Position numbers and translations under genes: made by a program | In this document: piece after piece, positions 17,484 through 26,925 of the stretch | Position numbering within the stretch: position 1 is the first letter of the stretch | How the letters are laid out: every line of letters starts with the position of its first letter | The notes under the pieces: generated by a model | Databases searched by the model: none | What the model was told of the DNA's origin: nothing | Seen by the model: only the letters and a program-made list of their open reading frames with translations | NCBI RefSeq assembly: GCF_036231355.1 | Contig: NZ_CP109496.1 | Span: forward strand, 1,178,001-1,242,000 | Reading direction: 5' to 3' | Length of the DNA stretch: 64,000 nucleotides | DNA from: Streptomyces sp. NBC_01431 | Lineage (GTDB): Bacteria > Actinomycetota > Actinomycetes > Streptomycetales > Streptomycetaceae

Positions 17484-19313
17484 GTGGACCAGCTGATCAC
17501 CGCAGACCCGACACGCATAGGCCCGTACCGCCTCATCGCCCGCCTGGGCGCCGGCGGTATGGGGCGCGTCTACCTCGCCCGCTCCGACAGCGGGCGGACC
17601 GTCGCGGTCAAGGTCGTCCAGGACGAATTCGCCCACGACCCCGAGTTCCGCAAGCGGTTCGCGCGTGAGGTGGCCGCCGCGCGCCGGGTGGGCGGCGCCT
17701 GGACGGCGGCCGTGCTCGACGCGGACACCGGGGCCGCGGTGCCGTGGGTGGTGACCCAGTACATTCCGGGGCCCGACCTGCACACCGTGGTCGCCCAGGA
17801 CTTCGGGCCGTTGCCCGAGCACTCGGTCCGCGTCCTCGCGAACCGTCTCGCCCTCGCGCTGCAAGCCGTGCACGAGGCGGGTCTGATCCACCGCGACCTC
17901 AAGCCGTCCAACGTCCTGGTGACCGTCGACGGCCCCCGCGTCATCGACTTCGGCATCGCGCGGGCGCTGGAGAGCCTCGCCGGGGACAGCCTGCACACCC
18001 GCACCGGCATGCTGGTCGGCTCCCCCGGGTTCATGTCGCCGGAGCAGGCCCGCGGCCTCGAACTCACCCCCGCCAGTGACGTCTTCTGCCTGGGCGCCCT
18101 CCTGGTCCACGCCGCCACCGGACGGCTCCTGTTCGGCGCCACGGACAGCGGCCTGAACGCCCACCTCTTCCGGATCGCGGAGGAGGAGGCGGACCTGACC
18201 GGCGTGCCGGATTCACTGGTCGGTCTCGTACGCGCGTGTCTGCACAAGGACCCGGCCGCGCGGCCCACCCCGCTGGAGGTGGCCGCGGGCACGGCGACCG
18301 ACCGGGCCGAGGAGTGGCTCCCCGGTCCCGTGCTGGCTCAACTCGGCCGCCATGCAGCCCAGTTGCTGGACTACGCGCCCGAGGCAGCGCCCGCGCCACC
18401 GGCCCCGGTGGCGCCCGTGCCCGCGCAGCCGACGCCCCCACCGCCCGCGTACAGCCCGACGGCCCCGGCGGACTTCCGTCCCCTGCCCGGCTTCGGCCCG
18501 GCGTATCCGAACCCCGGCGCCGCGCCCGCGCCTTCGACCGATGCGTTGGGTCCTCACCCCCGGCGCTGGTGGGGCCTGCCCGCGATCGCGCTGGCGCAGT
18601 TGCTCGTAGTGCTCAATACGTCCTATCTGTCGGTGATGTTCGTGGTCGTCCGGGTCGTTCTGCACGTGCGCCAGCAGCAGATGACGACGCTGCTCCTCTC
18701 CTATGCCGTCCCCTTCGGCGCGCTGCTCCTCGTCGGCGGGCGCGTGGCGGATTCCATGGGCCGTAAACGGGCGCTGATCACCGCACTGGCCGGCTTCGCG
18801 GTGGCCTCCGCGCTCAGTGCCACGGCCGTCGACAGCGACATACTGATCGGCTCCGTGGTCCTGCAAGGTGCCTGTGCCGCTCTGCTGTGGCCGTCGGCGC
18901 TGTCCCTGCTGGCCACCTCCTTCCCCGACCCGAGGGAACGCGGCGCGGCCTTCACCGTCTTCGGCCTGGTCGTCGCAGGGGGCTCGGTGGCCGGACTGCT
19001 CTCGAGCGACGGTCTGTTCAGGATGCTGAACTGGCGCCTCTTCCTGTACGCCGATGTCCTGGTCGCCGTGGTCGCCCTGATCGCCACCGCCGCTCTGGTG
19101 CACGAGAGGCGGGGAGGTGGCGCGGTGCGCCGGAACACGTTCGGTGCGGCGCTCGCCACCGGCGGTCTCATCACGCTCGCAGGCGGCTTCGCCAACCTGG
19201 AGGTGTGGCGCTGGACCATCCCGCTGATCGCCGTCATGTCGATCGGGGCCCTCCTGCTGCTCGGCGGGACCTTCGTGGCGTGGCGGACCAGGACGTCGAG
19301 TCCGCTGCCCTAG
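17484..19313 (+). CDS. Ser/Thr protein kinase fused to a half MFS transporter
   Basis: A protein of about 609 aa. Residues 12-270 form a Hanks-type kinase: LGAGGMGRVY (P-loop), VAVKVV (Lys), HRDLKPSNVL (catalytic loop), DFGIAR, and GSPGFMSPEQ (activation segment). A Pro/Ala linker (about 310-385) leads to about 220 residues with 6-8 membrane helices. These match the first half of a DHA2-type MFS transporter, including the loop 2-3 motif GGRVADSMGRKRAL. The second MFS half is missing, and the usual TM1 acidic residue of DHA2 pumps (LDxTIVN) is Asn here. The membrane part is therefore more likely a sensor or anchor than a pump. The GTG at 17484 gives the usual PknB-like beginning, without a clear ribosome site. 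Confidence 0.87.
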   Translation: MDQLITADPTRIGPYRLIARLGAGGMGRVYLARSDSGRTVAVKVVQDEFAHDPEFRKRFAREVAAARRVGGAWTAAVLDADTGAAVPWVVTQYIPGPDLHTVVAQDFGPLPEHSVRVLANRLALALQAVHEAGLIHRDLKPSNVLVTVDGPRVIDFGIARALESLAGDSLHTRTGMLVGSPGFMSPEQARGLELTPASDVFCLGALLVHAATGRLLFGATDSGLNAHLFRIAEEEADLTGVPDSLVGLVRACLHKDPAARPTPLEVAAGTATDRAEEWLPGPVLAQLGRHAAQLLDYAPEAAPAPPAPVAPVPAQPTPPPPAYSPTAPADFRPLPGFGPAYPNPGAAPAPSTDALGPHPRRWWGLPAIALAQLLVVLNTSYLSVMFVVVRVVLHVRQQQMTTLLLSYAVPFGALLLVGGRVADSMGRKRALITALAGFAVASALSATAVDSDILIGSVVLQGACAALLWPSALSLLATSFPDPRERGAAFTVFGLVVAGGSVAGLLSSDGLFRMLNWRLFLYADVLVAVVALIATAALVHERRGGGAVRRNTFGAALATGGLITLAGGFANLEVWRWTIPLIAVMSIGALLLLGGTFVAWRTRTSSPLP

Positions 19314-19387
19314 GGCTTCGAGGCCGGGGCCACCGGCCCTTGCCCACCATGGGGGTTGACACCTGGGGGCCTTCCGGCCTGTCCGGC

Positions 19388-19419
19388 GACCCCCGCCACA
19401 AGATCGTTTGGCGGGGGTC
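19388..19419. terminator. Strong hairpin after the kinase gene
   Basis: GACCCCCGCC and GGCGGGGGTC form a perfect 10-bp stem around a 12-nt loop, 75 nt after the kinase stop and 66 nt before the adaptor start. Confidence 0.7.
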
Positions 19420-19484
19420 CTTGGTCCGGAAGCTTGGCCGGGGGGACATGTCATGCGTGCGGGGTTCCTGTCAGGCTCCTGTGT

Positions 19485-20861
19485 ATGAAGGTCCTTCCAC
19501 GGCTGCCCCGAGCCGTTCTGCTGAACTCGGCGCTCGGCGTAGTGCTCCTTGCGGCCCTGGGCGGTGCTTACGCCGCGGTGAACTCCGACAGCACCACTGC
19601 CACCCCCCGGACGGACAGCCGCACGGTCGCCGTCTCCACGGGAAAGGTGCAGGCCACTGTCACCGGGTCCGGTTCGCTGGCATCGCCGAGCGATGCCGGA
19701 GTGAACTTCACCACCGGTGGGCAACTGTCTGAAGTCGCCGTCAAGGCCGGTGACAAGGTCAGCAAGGGGCAGGTGATGGCCAAGGTCGACGACACGGCGG
19801 CGCGCCAGGCACTCGCCCAGGCCAAGACGTCGCTGACCGCCGCGAAGGCGAACCTCACCAAGGTGACGGAGGGTCAGCCGGCCAGCCCGCCGGCCGGCTC
19901 CGGACCCAACCCCGGGAATAGTCCGAGCCACGATCCCTCCCCCTCACCCACTCCCTCCACGAAGCCCAGCCCGAACCCGTCGCCGTCCAAGCCGACACCC
20001 ACCCCGTCGGCCACCATCACCCCCGCGGGCGTGCCCTTCGCCGGGATATCCGTCCGCAACGCGGCGTATGTCGACGGGGCCCCCGCCGCCGCCCCGTCGG
20101 TCGATCCCGCGCTGCTCCTCCAGGCCCAGACGCAGGTGGCCCAGGCGCAGAGCGCGGTGGACAACGCCCAGCGCACGCTCGACGGGACCGTGCTGACCGC
20201 ACCGGTCGACGGGACGATCGCATCGGTTGGTGCGGCCGTCGGCCAGACCGTGGTGGGCACGACCTACACGTCCGGAGCGGGCGCAGCTCCCGGTTCGGCA
20301 CCGGGGCAGGCGCCGGGCCAGGCACCCGGCACGACGGGCGGCACCGGCACCGGTGGCGGCTCGCCCTCGCCGAGCGGTTTCATCGTCATCACCAATCCCA
20401 CCGGGATGCAGGTGAAGGCCAACTTCTCGGAGGCCGACGCGCTCCGGCTGAAGCCGGGCCAGTCGGCCACGGTCACCCTGAACGTCCAGGCGGGCACCGC
20501 GCTCAACGCGAAGGTCCTGTCGGTCAGCACGCTCGCGATGAGCGGTGGCGCTGGTGGCGCCGCGCAGTACCCCGTGACGTTCGACATCACGAGCGCGACG
20601 AAGGATCTGCACACCGGGCAGAGCGTCAGCGTCCAGGTGGTGTCGGGCGAGGCGGCCGAGGCTCTCTACGTGCCGACGGCGGCATTGAGCGGCACGGGCC
20701 CCACCCGCACGGTGACGGTGGTGGGACCGGACGGCGCCGCGCACCCCGCGTCGGTGACGGTGGGCGTCGAAGGAGACACGAACACCCAGATCACCAGCGG
20801 ACTGACGCAGGGTCAGAAGGTACGGGTCACCACCGTGGCGCCGTCCGGCCACAGCGGCTAG
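19485..20861 (+). CDS. HlyD/MacA-like membrane fusion (adaptor) protein
   Basis: A 458-aa secreted or membrane-anchored protein. A signal-like helix (residues 10-32) is followed by a split biotinyl-lipoyl domain. The first half is FTTGGQLSEVAVKAGDKVSKGQVMAKVDD; the second, LTAPVDGTIASVGAAVGQTV. Between them sit a short coiled-coil and a long Pro/Ser/Lys-rich insert (about 125-185). The beta-barrel half starts near residue 300 after a Gly/Pro linker. Such proteins usually work with a MacB-type ABC transporter encoded next door. None is present here, only a small membrane protein gene. Confidence 0.85.
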   Translation: MKVLPRLPRAVLLNSALGVVLLAALGGAYAAVNSDSTTATPRTDSRTVAVSTGKVQATVTGSGSLASPSDAGVNFTTGGQLSEVAVKAGDKVSKGQVMAKVDDTAARQALAQAKTSLTAAKANLTKVTEGQPASPPAGSGPNPGNSPSHDPSPSPTPSTKPSPNPSPSKPTPTPSATITPAGVPFAGISVRNAAYVDGAPAAAPSVDPALLLQAQTQVAQAQSAVDNAQRTLDGTVLTAPVDGTIASVGAAVGQTVVGTTYTSGAGAAPGSAPGQAPGQAPGTTGGTGTGGGSPSPSGFIVITNPTGMQVKANFSEADALRLKPGQSATVTLNVQAGTALNAKVLSVSTLAMSGGAGGAAQYPVTFDITSATKDLHTGQSVSVQVVSGEAAEALYVPTAALSGTGPTRTVTVVGPDGAAHPASVTVGVEGDTNTQITSGLTQGQKVRVTTVAPSGHSG

Positions 20862-20972
20862 CAAAGCCGCCGCGCCCCCGGTACCGATCCGGAGCCGGGG
20901 ATCTGCTTGCGGCCGCCTCCAGGATCCTCCAGCACGACCGCAGCACCATACGGACAAGGGAGTACCGAGATC

Positions 20973-21329
20973 ATGGTCCCAGACCGTGACGCGTTCACGA
21001 AGCCAGACGGCCAGGACCCCGCGCAGGTCTCTCAAGCCACCGCCCCCTCGCCCGTGCCCGACCCGGCTCCCGCGGTGGCTGGCGAGCAATCCACCGCGGG
21101 CAGTGACATGTCGGCCCTCTCGGCCGGCGAAGGCGCCGGAAAAGCTCCGGCCGCCTCGAAGGGGCGCACGCCGTGGCGGGAACTGCCGTGGCTGACACTG
21201 CTCCTGGCCGTCGGCGTGATGACGGTACTGGGCTTCATCGCGGGCGTACTGGTGGAGAAGCACCATCTCGACGCGCCGGACAAGCCCGCACCGGCCGCGG
21301 CCCCGCACACCTCCGCCAACGGAAGCTGA
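20973..21329 (+). CDS. Small single-pass membrane protein
   Basis: A 118-aa protein with an acidic Pro/Ala-rich N-terminal half, one hydrophobic helix (about residues 73-95: LPWLTLLLAVGVMTVLGFIAG) and a short outer tail. GGGAG lies upstream of the ATG. It follows the adaptor gene by 111 bp and precedes a terminator, so the two may form an operon. The family is not recognised. Confidence 0.7.
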   Translation: MVPDRDAFTKPDGQDPAQVSQATAPSPVPDPAPAVAGEQSTAGSDMSALSAGEGAGKAPAASKGRTPWRELPWLTLLLAVGVMTVLGFIAGVLVEKHHLDAPDKPAPAAAPHTSANGS

Positions 21330-21337
21330 TCCGTTCG

Positions 21338-21374
21338 AGGGCCGGGAAGGAAGCCAGGCTTCCTTCCCGGCCCT
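21338..21374. terminator. Long perfect hairpin terminator
   Basis: AGGGCCGGGAAGGAAGCC and its exact reverse complement are separated by one base. The practical loop is about 5 nt. It starts 9 nt after the stop of the small membrane protein and ends the adaptor operon. Confidence 0.85.
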
Positions 21375-21459
21375 TGTCGTATTCCCGGGGCCTGCGCAGG
21401 GGCGGTCTCGCCAGCCGCAGGGCGGGGAATCCGCCTCGATCGCGGGCGCGCTAGGCGGG

Positions 21460-22035
21460 TCAGGGCGCCAGCGGCCGCCCGCACCGCAGGTTCCAGCGCC
21501 CCGCCCGGCCGCTGAGTTCGGTGACGGTCAGCGCCGTCACGTCCAGGCGCCAGAACACCGTCGGCGAAAGCGCCAGGGCCCGCACGAGCGCCGCCCGCAC
21601 CACCGACGGCTGGACGACCGCGAGGACCCGCCCGCCACCACCGGACACCTCCTCCAGCCAGCCGTCGACGCGGCCGCACAGATCGATGAGCGACTCGCCG
21701 CCGTGCGGAGCCGCCGACGGATCGGTCAGCCAGGTGGACACCGCGTCCGGCTCGGCGGCGCTCACCTCTTCCAGGAGCCGCCCGCGCCAGCGGCCCGTGT
21801 CCCAGTCCGCGAGAGCCGGTTCGGGCGTGGCCCGCAGGCCAAGGGCGGCGGCGGTCGCACGGCAGCGCCGGGACGGCCCGCTCAGGTACCGGTCGGCGCC
21901 GGGTACCGCGCCGCGGACAGCCTCGGTCCGTCTCCTCCCCTCCCCGTCCAGCTCCGCGTCGTCGTCGAACCGGGCCTCGCGCAGCGCCTCGCTCATCGCC
22001 GGTGAGACCAACATCACCCGGGCCGTCACCGTCAC
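21460..22035 (-). CDS. Degenerate histidine-phosphatase-like protein
   Basis: A 191-aa protein with the overall phosphoglycerate-mutase/histidine phosphatase pattern: an N-terminal strand MLVSPAMS, the central WDTGRWRG segment, PHGGESL near residue 110, and VLAVVQPSVVRAALV. The catalytic RHG triad is replaced (VSPAM where LVRHGE is expected). The second catalytic His (xxHGGxIR) is replaced by QPSVVR. It should therefore lack phosphatase activity. It diverges from the cobalamin riboswitch and cbtBA; I recall similar degenerate proteins beside cbtA in other Streptomyces. A role in cobalt or cobalamin metabolism is inference. Confidence 0.75.
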   Translation of the reverse strand: MTVTARVMLVSPAMSEALREARFDDDAELDGEGRRRTEAVRGAVPGADRYLSGPSRRCRATAAALGLRATPEPALADWDTGRWRGRLLEEVSAAEPDAVSTWLTDPSAAPHGGESLIDLCGRVDGWLEEVSGGGGRVLAVVQPSVVRAALVRALALSPTVFWRLDVTALTVTELSGRAGRWNLRCGRPLAP

Positions 22036-22117
22036 ATCCTCGCCGTGTCACTGTTCATGTCCCCAGCACATCACGGCGGTTGGCGTGCTTCGCACCACCG
22101 CGCGCCGTAGCGGAGCG

Positions 22118-22240
22118 CGGCCGGGGACGGTACCGTCTGGTGGACATGACGAAGGTGTGACGGAAGCCCGGTGAGAATCCGGCACGGTCGCGCCACTGTG
22201 TACCCGCACCCCGTGCGGGAAGTCAGACCCAGCACCTCCG
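22118..22240 (+). promoter_or_regulatory. Cobalamin riboswitch
   Basis: The B12-box core is easy to see: GAAGCCCGGTGAGAATCCGG, then GCGCCACTGT within 22162-22199, and the GGGAAGTCAGACC element at 22217-22229. It lies in the leader of cbtB on the same strand. Downstream, ACCTCC at 22234-22239 is complementary to GGAGGT (22276-22281), the ribosome site of cbtB. This suggests translational repression when cobalamin is bound. The outer limits are approximate. Confidence 0.92.
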
Positions 22241-22287
22241 TCTCAGGCACCACAACCGGGACGCGTGTTCCCCCAGGAGGTTCTGCC

Positions 22288-22509
22288 ATGGCACAGTCCG
22301 CTGCTGCCCCCGTCGCCGTCGACACCCCGGCGATCACCCCCATCTCGCTCAAGGCGATCGCGCCCTGGGCCGTCTTCTTCGGCATCCTGATGCTCGTCCT
22401 GCTCTACTTCGTCGGTGCCGAGCAGGGCGCCACCTCGCTGATCTCCGGCACGGACGTCCACGAGTGGGTCCACGACGGACGCCACCTGCTGGGCTTCCCC
22501 TGCCACTGA
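22288..22509 (+). CDS. cbtB: CbtB, cobalt transport accessory subunit
   Basis: A 73-aa protein with one membrane helix (about residues 26-45) and the diagnostic histidine-rich C terminus HEWVHDGRHLLGFPCH, which probably binds cobalt. AGGAGG lies 7 nt upstream of the ATG. It follows a cobalamin riboswitch and precedes cbtA by 20 nt, so cobalamin should repress both. Confidence 0.94.
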   Translation: MAQSAAAPVAVDTPAITPISLKAIAPWAVFFGILMLVLLYFVGAEQGATSLISGTDVHEWVHDGRHLLGFPCH

Positions 22510-22529
22510 GACCAGGGGACACCGAGCTC

Positions 22530-23297
22530 GTGAACTCCGTATCCGTCCGCGCCCTGTTGGTGCGCGGAATGCTCGCCGGCCTCGCCGCCGGTGCTCTCGC
22601 CCTCGTCGTGGCGTATCTGCTCGGCGAGCCCCGGGTGGACTCGGCCATCGCGTTCGAGGACGCCCACTCCCACGAACACGGAATGGAAGTGGTCAGCCGC
22701 TCGCTGCAGTCCACCGCCGGGCTGGCCACCGGCGTCCTGGTCTTCGGCGTCGCGGTCGGCGGGATCGCCGCCCTGGCCTTCTGCTTCGCGCTCGGCCGCA
22801 TCGGCGGGTTCGGGCCGCGGGCCACCGCCGCACTGATCTCCTTCGGCGCGCTCCTCACGGTGTACGTCGTACCGTTCCTGAAGTATCCGGCGAACCCGCC
22901 GTCCGTCGGCGAACCCGACACCATCGGCCAACGCACCACGCTGTACTTCCTGATGATCGCGCTGAGCGTGCTCGTCGCCGTCGCGGCGGTCATCCTCGGC
23001 AAACGTCTGGCACCCCGTCTCGGCAACTGGAACGCCACCGTGGCGGCCGGGGCCGCCTTCCTCGTCGCGGTCGGCCTCGCCTACGCGTTCCTGCCCGCCA
23101 CCAACGAGGTGCCCAAGGACTTCCCGGCAACCCTGCTGTGGCAGTTCCGCCTCTCCGCCATCGCCATCCAGCTCACCCTGTGGACCAGCTTCGGTCTGCT
23201 CTTCGGTCACCTCGCCGAACGCCTCCTCATCCCCGCCCCGGCTCCCGGAGCCGCGAAGAAGACCAAGGCCGCACGGGCCGCCGCCCCCGTGAACTGA
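22530..23297 (+). CDS. cbtA: CbtA, putative cobalt transporter
   Basis: A 255-aa polytopic membrane protein with about five to six helices. The first helix is followed by an acidic/histidine segment (FEDAHSHEHG, about residues 47-56) typical of CbtA. It is thought to import cobalt for cobalamin synthesis with CbtB. The GTG at 22530 is preferred because the frame upstream has no coding look; the ribosome site is weak and translation may couple to cbtB. Confidence 0.92.
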   Translation: MNSVSVRALLVRGMLAGLAAGALALVVAYLLGEPRVDSAIAFEDAHSHEHGMEVVSRSLQSTAGLATGVLVFGVAVGGIAALAFCFALGRIGGFGPRATAALISFGALLTVYVVPFLKYPANPPSVGEPDTIGQRTTLYFLMIALSVLVAVAAVILGKRLAPRLGNWNATVAAGAAFLVAVGLAYAFLPATNEVPKDFPATLLWQFRLSAIAIQLTLWTSFGLLFGHLAERLLIPAPAPGAAKKTKAARAAAPVN

Positions 23298-23309
23298 CAG
23301 CCCATCACC

Positions 23310-23339
23310 AGAACCCGCCGGACGTGCCCGGCGGGTTCT
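23310..23339. terminator. Terminator of the cbtBA operon
   Basis: AGAACCCGCCGG and CCGGCGGGTTCT form a 12-bp perfect stem with a 6-nt loop, 12 nt after the cbtA stop codon. Confidence 0.88.
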
Positions 23340-23425
23340 CGCTGTGTCCACAGCCCTGGTGCGAGGTCGCCACCTCGGGGACCATGGGTAGCGGTGAAGC
23401 GACTCGGCATGGCGACGGGGGCGAC

Positions 23426-26400
23426 ATGAGTGGGGTGGAACTGGTGGTGGCCGCGCTGACCGCGGGCGCGTCGGCCGGGCTCACCGACACCGCGAGCAGT
23501 CCTGGTTCGTCCTGCATCCCCCGCCCGGTGTCCGGATCGTCTCCTTCTTCGTCACGGGACGGTTCGCGGCCCAGAGCGACCGGGAAGCGTTCCTCGACGT
23601 CATGATCGAGCAGCTCGCGACGCTCCTCGGCGAGCCCGTCCCCTCGTACTGGACGGCCGCCACGCGCACCGCGCACCTGTGGGCCATGTTCGACGCGGCA
23701 GCACACCACTGCCGCCGACAGGGACAGCGGCTCCTGCTCGTCGTGGACGGCGTCGACGAGGACCGCGGCACCGGCTCCCACAGCATCGCCGCGCTCCTCC
23801 CGGCGCGGCCGCGCGAGGGCCTGCGCATCGTGGTCTCGGGGCGCCACAACCCTCCCCTCCCCTCCGACGTACCCGCCGACCACCCGCTGCGCGATCCCGG
23901 CGTCAGACGCACTCTCACCGCGTCGGCGCACGCGCGGGGCATCCAGCGGGAGGCGCCGCTCGAACTGCGCAGGCTGCTGCTCGGCCCCGAGGCCGAGCGG
24001 GAACTGGTGGGCCTGGTGACGGCCGCGGGCGGCGGTCTCAGCGGCCGGGACCTGGCTGAGCTGACAGGTCGTCAAGTATGGGAGGTGGGGTACTCGTTGC
24101 GCACCGTCGCCGGACGCTCGTTCACGCACCGGCCGGGCGGGGGCCGTTCCGGTTCGACAACCGCCGGCGAGGTCTATCTGCTGGCCCACGAGGAACTCCA
24201 GGAAGCCGCCGTCCACTTCCTGGGCGGTACGCAGCTGGCCGCATACCGGCAACGCCTCCACGACTGGGCGGCCCGATGGCGCCGTGCGGGGTGGTCCGCC
24301 CAGACGCCCGACTACCTGCTCTTCGGATACTTCCGCATGCTCCACGCCCAGGGCGAGTCGGCCCACATGACGGCCTGCGCCCTGGACCCGGCCCGCCTTC
24401 GCACGCTGCTCGACGTGACCGGCGGTGACGGGGCCGCTCTCGCCGAGATCACCGCCGCCCAGGACGCGCTCCTCGACCGCGATCCCCCCGGACCTGGACT
24501 CCATGGTTCTGCTCGCCTTCCGGCGGGACACCCTCACCCACCGCAACCGCCGGATCCCCACGCGTCTTCCCGCTGTGTGGGGGCGCCTCGGACATCCCCT
24601 GCGGGCCGAAGCCCTCGCACGGTCGCTGCCCGATCCGGACCGCCGCGCCCGCGCGCTCGCCGCCCTGAGCGAGGCACTGGCCGAAGACGGTACGGACGGC
24701 CGGGCGGCAACCGGGCCGGGTGTGACCGTGGTCGGTGCGGTGGAAGTCGCCGACGAGGCCGAAGCCGCGGCCCGGTCCGTGACCGGGGCGGCGCCGCGCG
24801 CGCAAACGCTGGCGCAAGTGGCCGAAGCCTGGGCGGAGTTGGGCCACACCGACCGCGCAAAGGCTCTGGCCGACGAGGCCGAACGCCTGGCCTGGTCCGA
24901 TGTGGGTGACGCGTACGAAACGTCGCAGGCCGTGCAGGCGGTGGCCCGGACGTGGGCGCGGCTGGGCGCCGCGGACCGCGTCGAAGCGCTCGACCTCAAG
25001 TTGGGCGCACTGTCGCAGGAGCGCAACTGGTCATCCACAGTCGACGCATTGCCGCCCTGGGTCCTCACGCTGGCACGTGCGCTGGCACGGTCGGGCGAGG
25101 TCGACCGCGCCGAGACCGTCGCTCGCGGCATCACCAACGCCCAGGAGATGGTCCTCACGCGGCTGGAACAGCACCTCGATCAGCGCGGGTACGGCGCCCC
25201 TGACGGACGCCGGGCCCATGGCGCCGAGGAAGCGTCCATCGCCATCGGCGAACCCGAACTGTGGGCCCTGGCGCTCGCCGAGGTGGCGCAAGCGGGCGGG
25301 CGGGCGACGCCGAGCGCGCCGAGGCCCTGCTGGCAGAGGCCGAGAGTCTCACGGGAGCCGGGCCGGGCACCCCGTACCGGGCGAGAGCACGGGCCCGCTC
25401 GATCGTCGCGGTGGTACGTGGCTGGAGCGCGCTGGGGCACCTCGACCGCGCCGAAAGACTCGCCCGCCGCGCCGGAGCGCTGCTCCGGACCGGAATCCCG
25501 GTGCGGTACGCGTCCGAACTGGCCTGGGAAGCCGAGGTGTGGGCGCGGCTCGGGCACCGCGAGCGCGCCGGGGAACTGGCCCGCTCGGCGGAGACGGCTG
25601 CTCGTGGAGCCACCCGGCCGGGGCTCCAGCGGGGGAAACTGGCCGAAGTGGCCGTGACACTGGCCTGGTCCGGCGATACCGACCGCGCCGTGGCACTGGC
25701 GCGCGCGATCACCGATCCGGGTGCGCGCGATCACGCACTGGCCGAACTGACCGCTGTCGCCTGCGCCCGGGGCAACATCAGCCGCGCCCACGAGGTGGCG
25801 CGGAGCATCACCTCCCCGGAGCTGCGGGCGCGGGGGTTGGCAGCGGTCGCGGAGGGCATGACGAGGGCCGGGCCCATCGGCGCGGCCTCAACTGTGCTGG
25901 CCGATGCGGAGGTTGCGGCGCGAGCCACCCCCACCGTGGGAGAGCGTTCGCTCGCCTTGGCCGAAGTGGCGGCGGTGAACATGGTCATGGGCCGGGCCGC
26001 CCACGCCCGATCGGTCCTGCGCGAGGCGGAGCGCCTGGCCCAGTGGATCGCGGTCCGGGAGTCCGATCAGGGCAACCGGGTCATGGCGGTGGCAGATCTC
26101 ATGGCGCGGCTCGGCCATCTCGACGGCGCCGTCCAACTCGCGCGAAACATCATGGACTTGGGGCTGCGCACCGAAGCACTCCTCCAGCTGGCGGCCCAGC
26201 TGGCACGCGCGGGGCAGAGGGAGCGGGCCCGCCTCCTCGTCCATGATGCCGAAGAGGCCGTTCGGACCGATCCCGACTACCGGAGGTGGAAGCCCCGGGC
26301 GAACGGGCTGGCCGAAGTGGCGGAGAGGTGGGCGCGCTGGGGCGAAGCCGGACGCGCGGCTCAACTCGCCCGCGCGGCGTCCCAGTTCGCGCGCGCCGAC

Positions 26401-26895
26401 ACGGCCCGGAGCTGGCACGACGTCATGGCATTGGGCGATGCGGCGGCGGCACTCGCCCGCCAGGGAGACGTCGGGGGCGCCGAGGCGGTGACCCGGGCGA
26501 TTGCCGGGCCGTACTTCCGGGACCGCGCCCTGACCCAAGTCGCGGAGGCGCTGACCCAGTCGGGCCATGCCGACCGGGCCGAGGCACTGGCCGGGACGAT
26601 CACCCAACCGCACTGGCAGGCCGTGGCGCTCGTGGGGGCGGCCCGCCGGTCCGGCCGTGCCCGCACCCGCCATCTGCTCACGCGGGCCCTGCGGATCGAC
26701 GCCTGGCAGACGGCCGCCGACGTGCTCGTGCTTGAGACACCGGAGGCGCTGGCCTCGATCGTCGACGAACTCCTCACCGGTGTACCGGACTTGGGCGGAT
26801 CCGCGGAGGAGCCCACCTGGCTGCCCCACTCCCCGCGGCCGTGGACGCTCATGTTGAAAACGGTACGGAAGGGCAACGATCCGGAACCGAGCTAG
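23426..26895 (+). pseudogene. Decayed STAND-type NTPase with TPR-like repeats
   Basis: A 3.5-kb locus that reads as one large protein only if three breaks are repaired. The ATG at 23426 opens with ELVVAALTAGASAGLTDTAS, a common beginning of Streptomyces STAND/effector-associated proteins. At about 23490-23497 the frame jumps into SWFVLHPPPGVRIVSFFVTG, the strand just after a P-loop. The segment with the Walker A motif is therefore gone, while the Walker B-like RLLLVVDGVDED (near 23740) remains. A +1 slip in the C6 run at 24484-24489 and a -1 slip in the GGGC tandem near 25300 break the helical part. That part consists of roughly 30-40-residue repeats such as LAEVAEAWAELGHTDRAKALA, through to the stop at 26893. 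It can hardly be functional. The small slips could be sequencing errors; the lost P-loop could not. Confidence 0.78.
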
Positions 26896-26925
26896 GGGTG
26901 CTCGGAGGTCGCCCCTCGCGTACCG

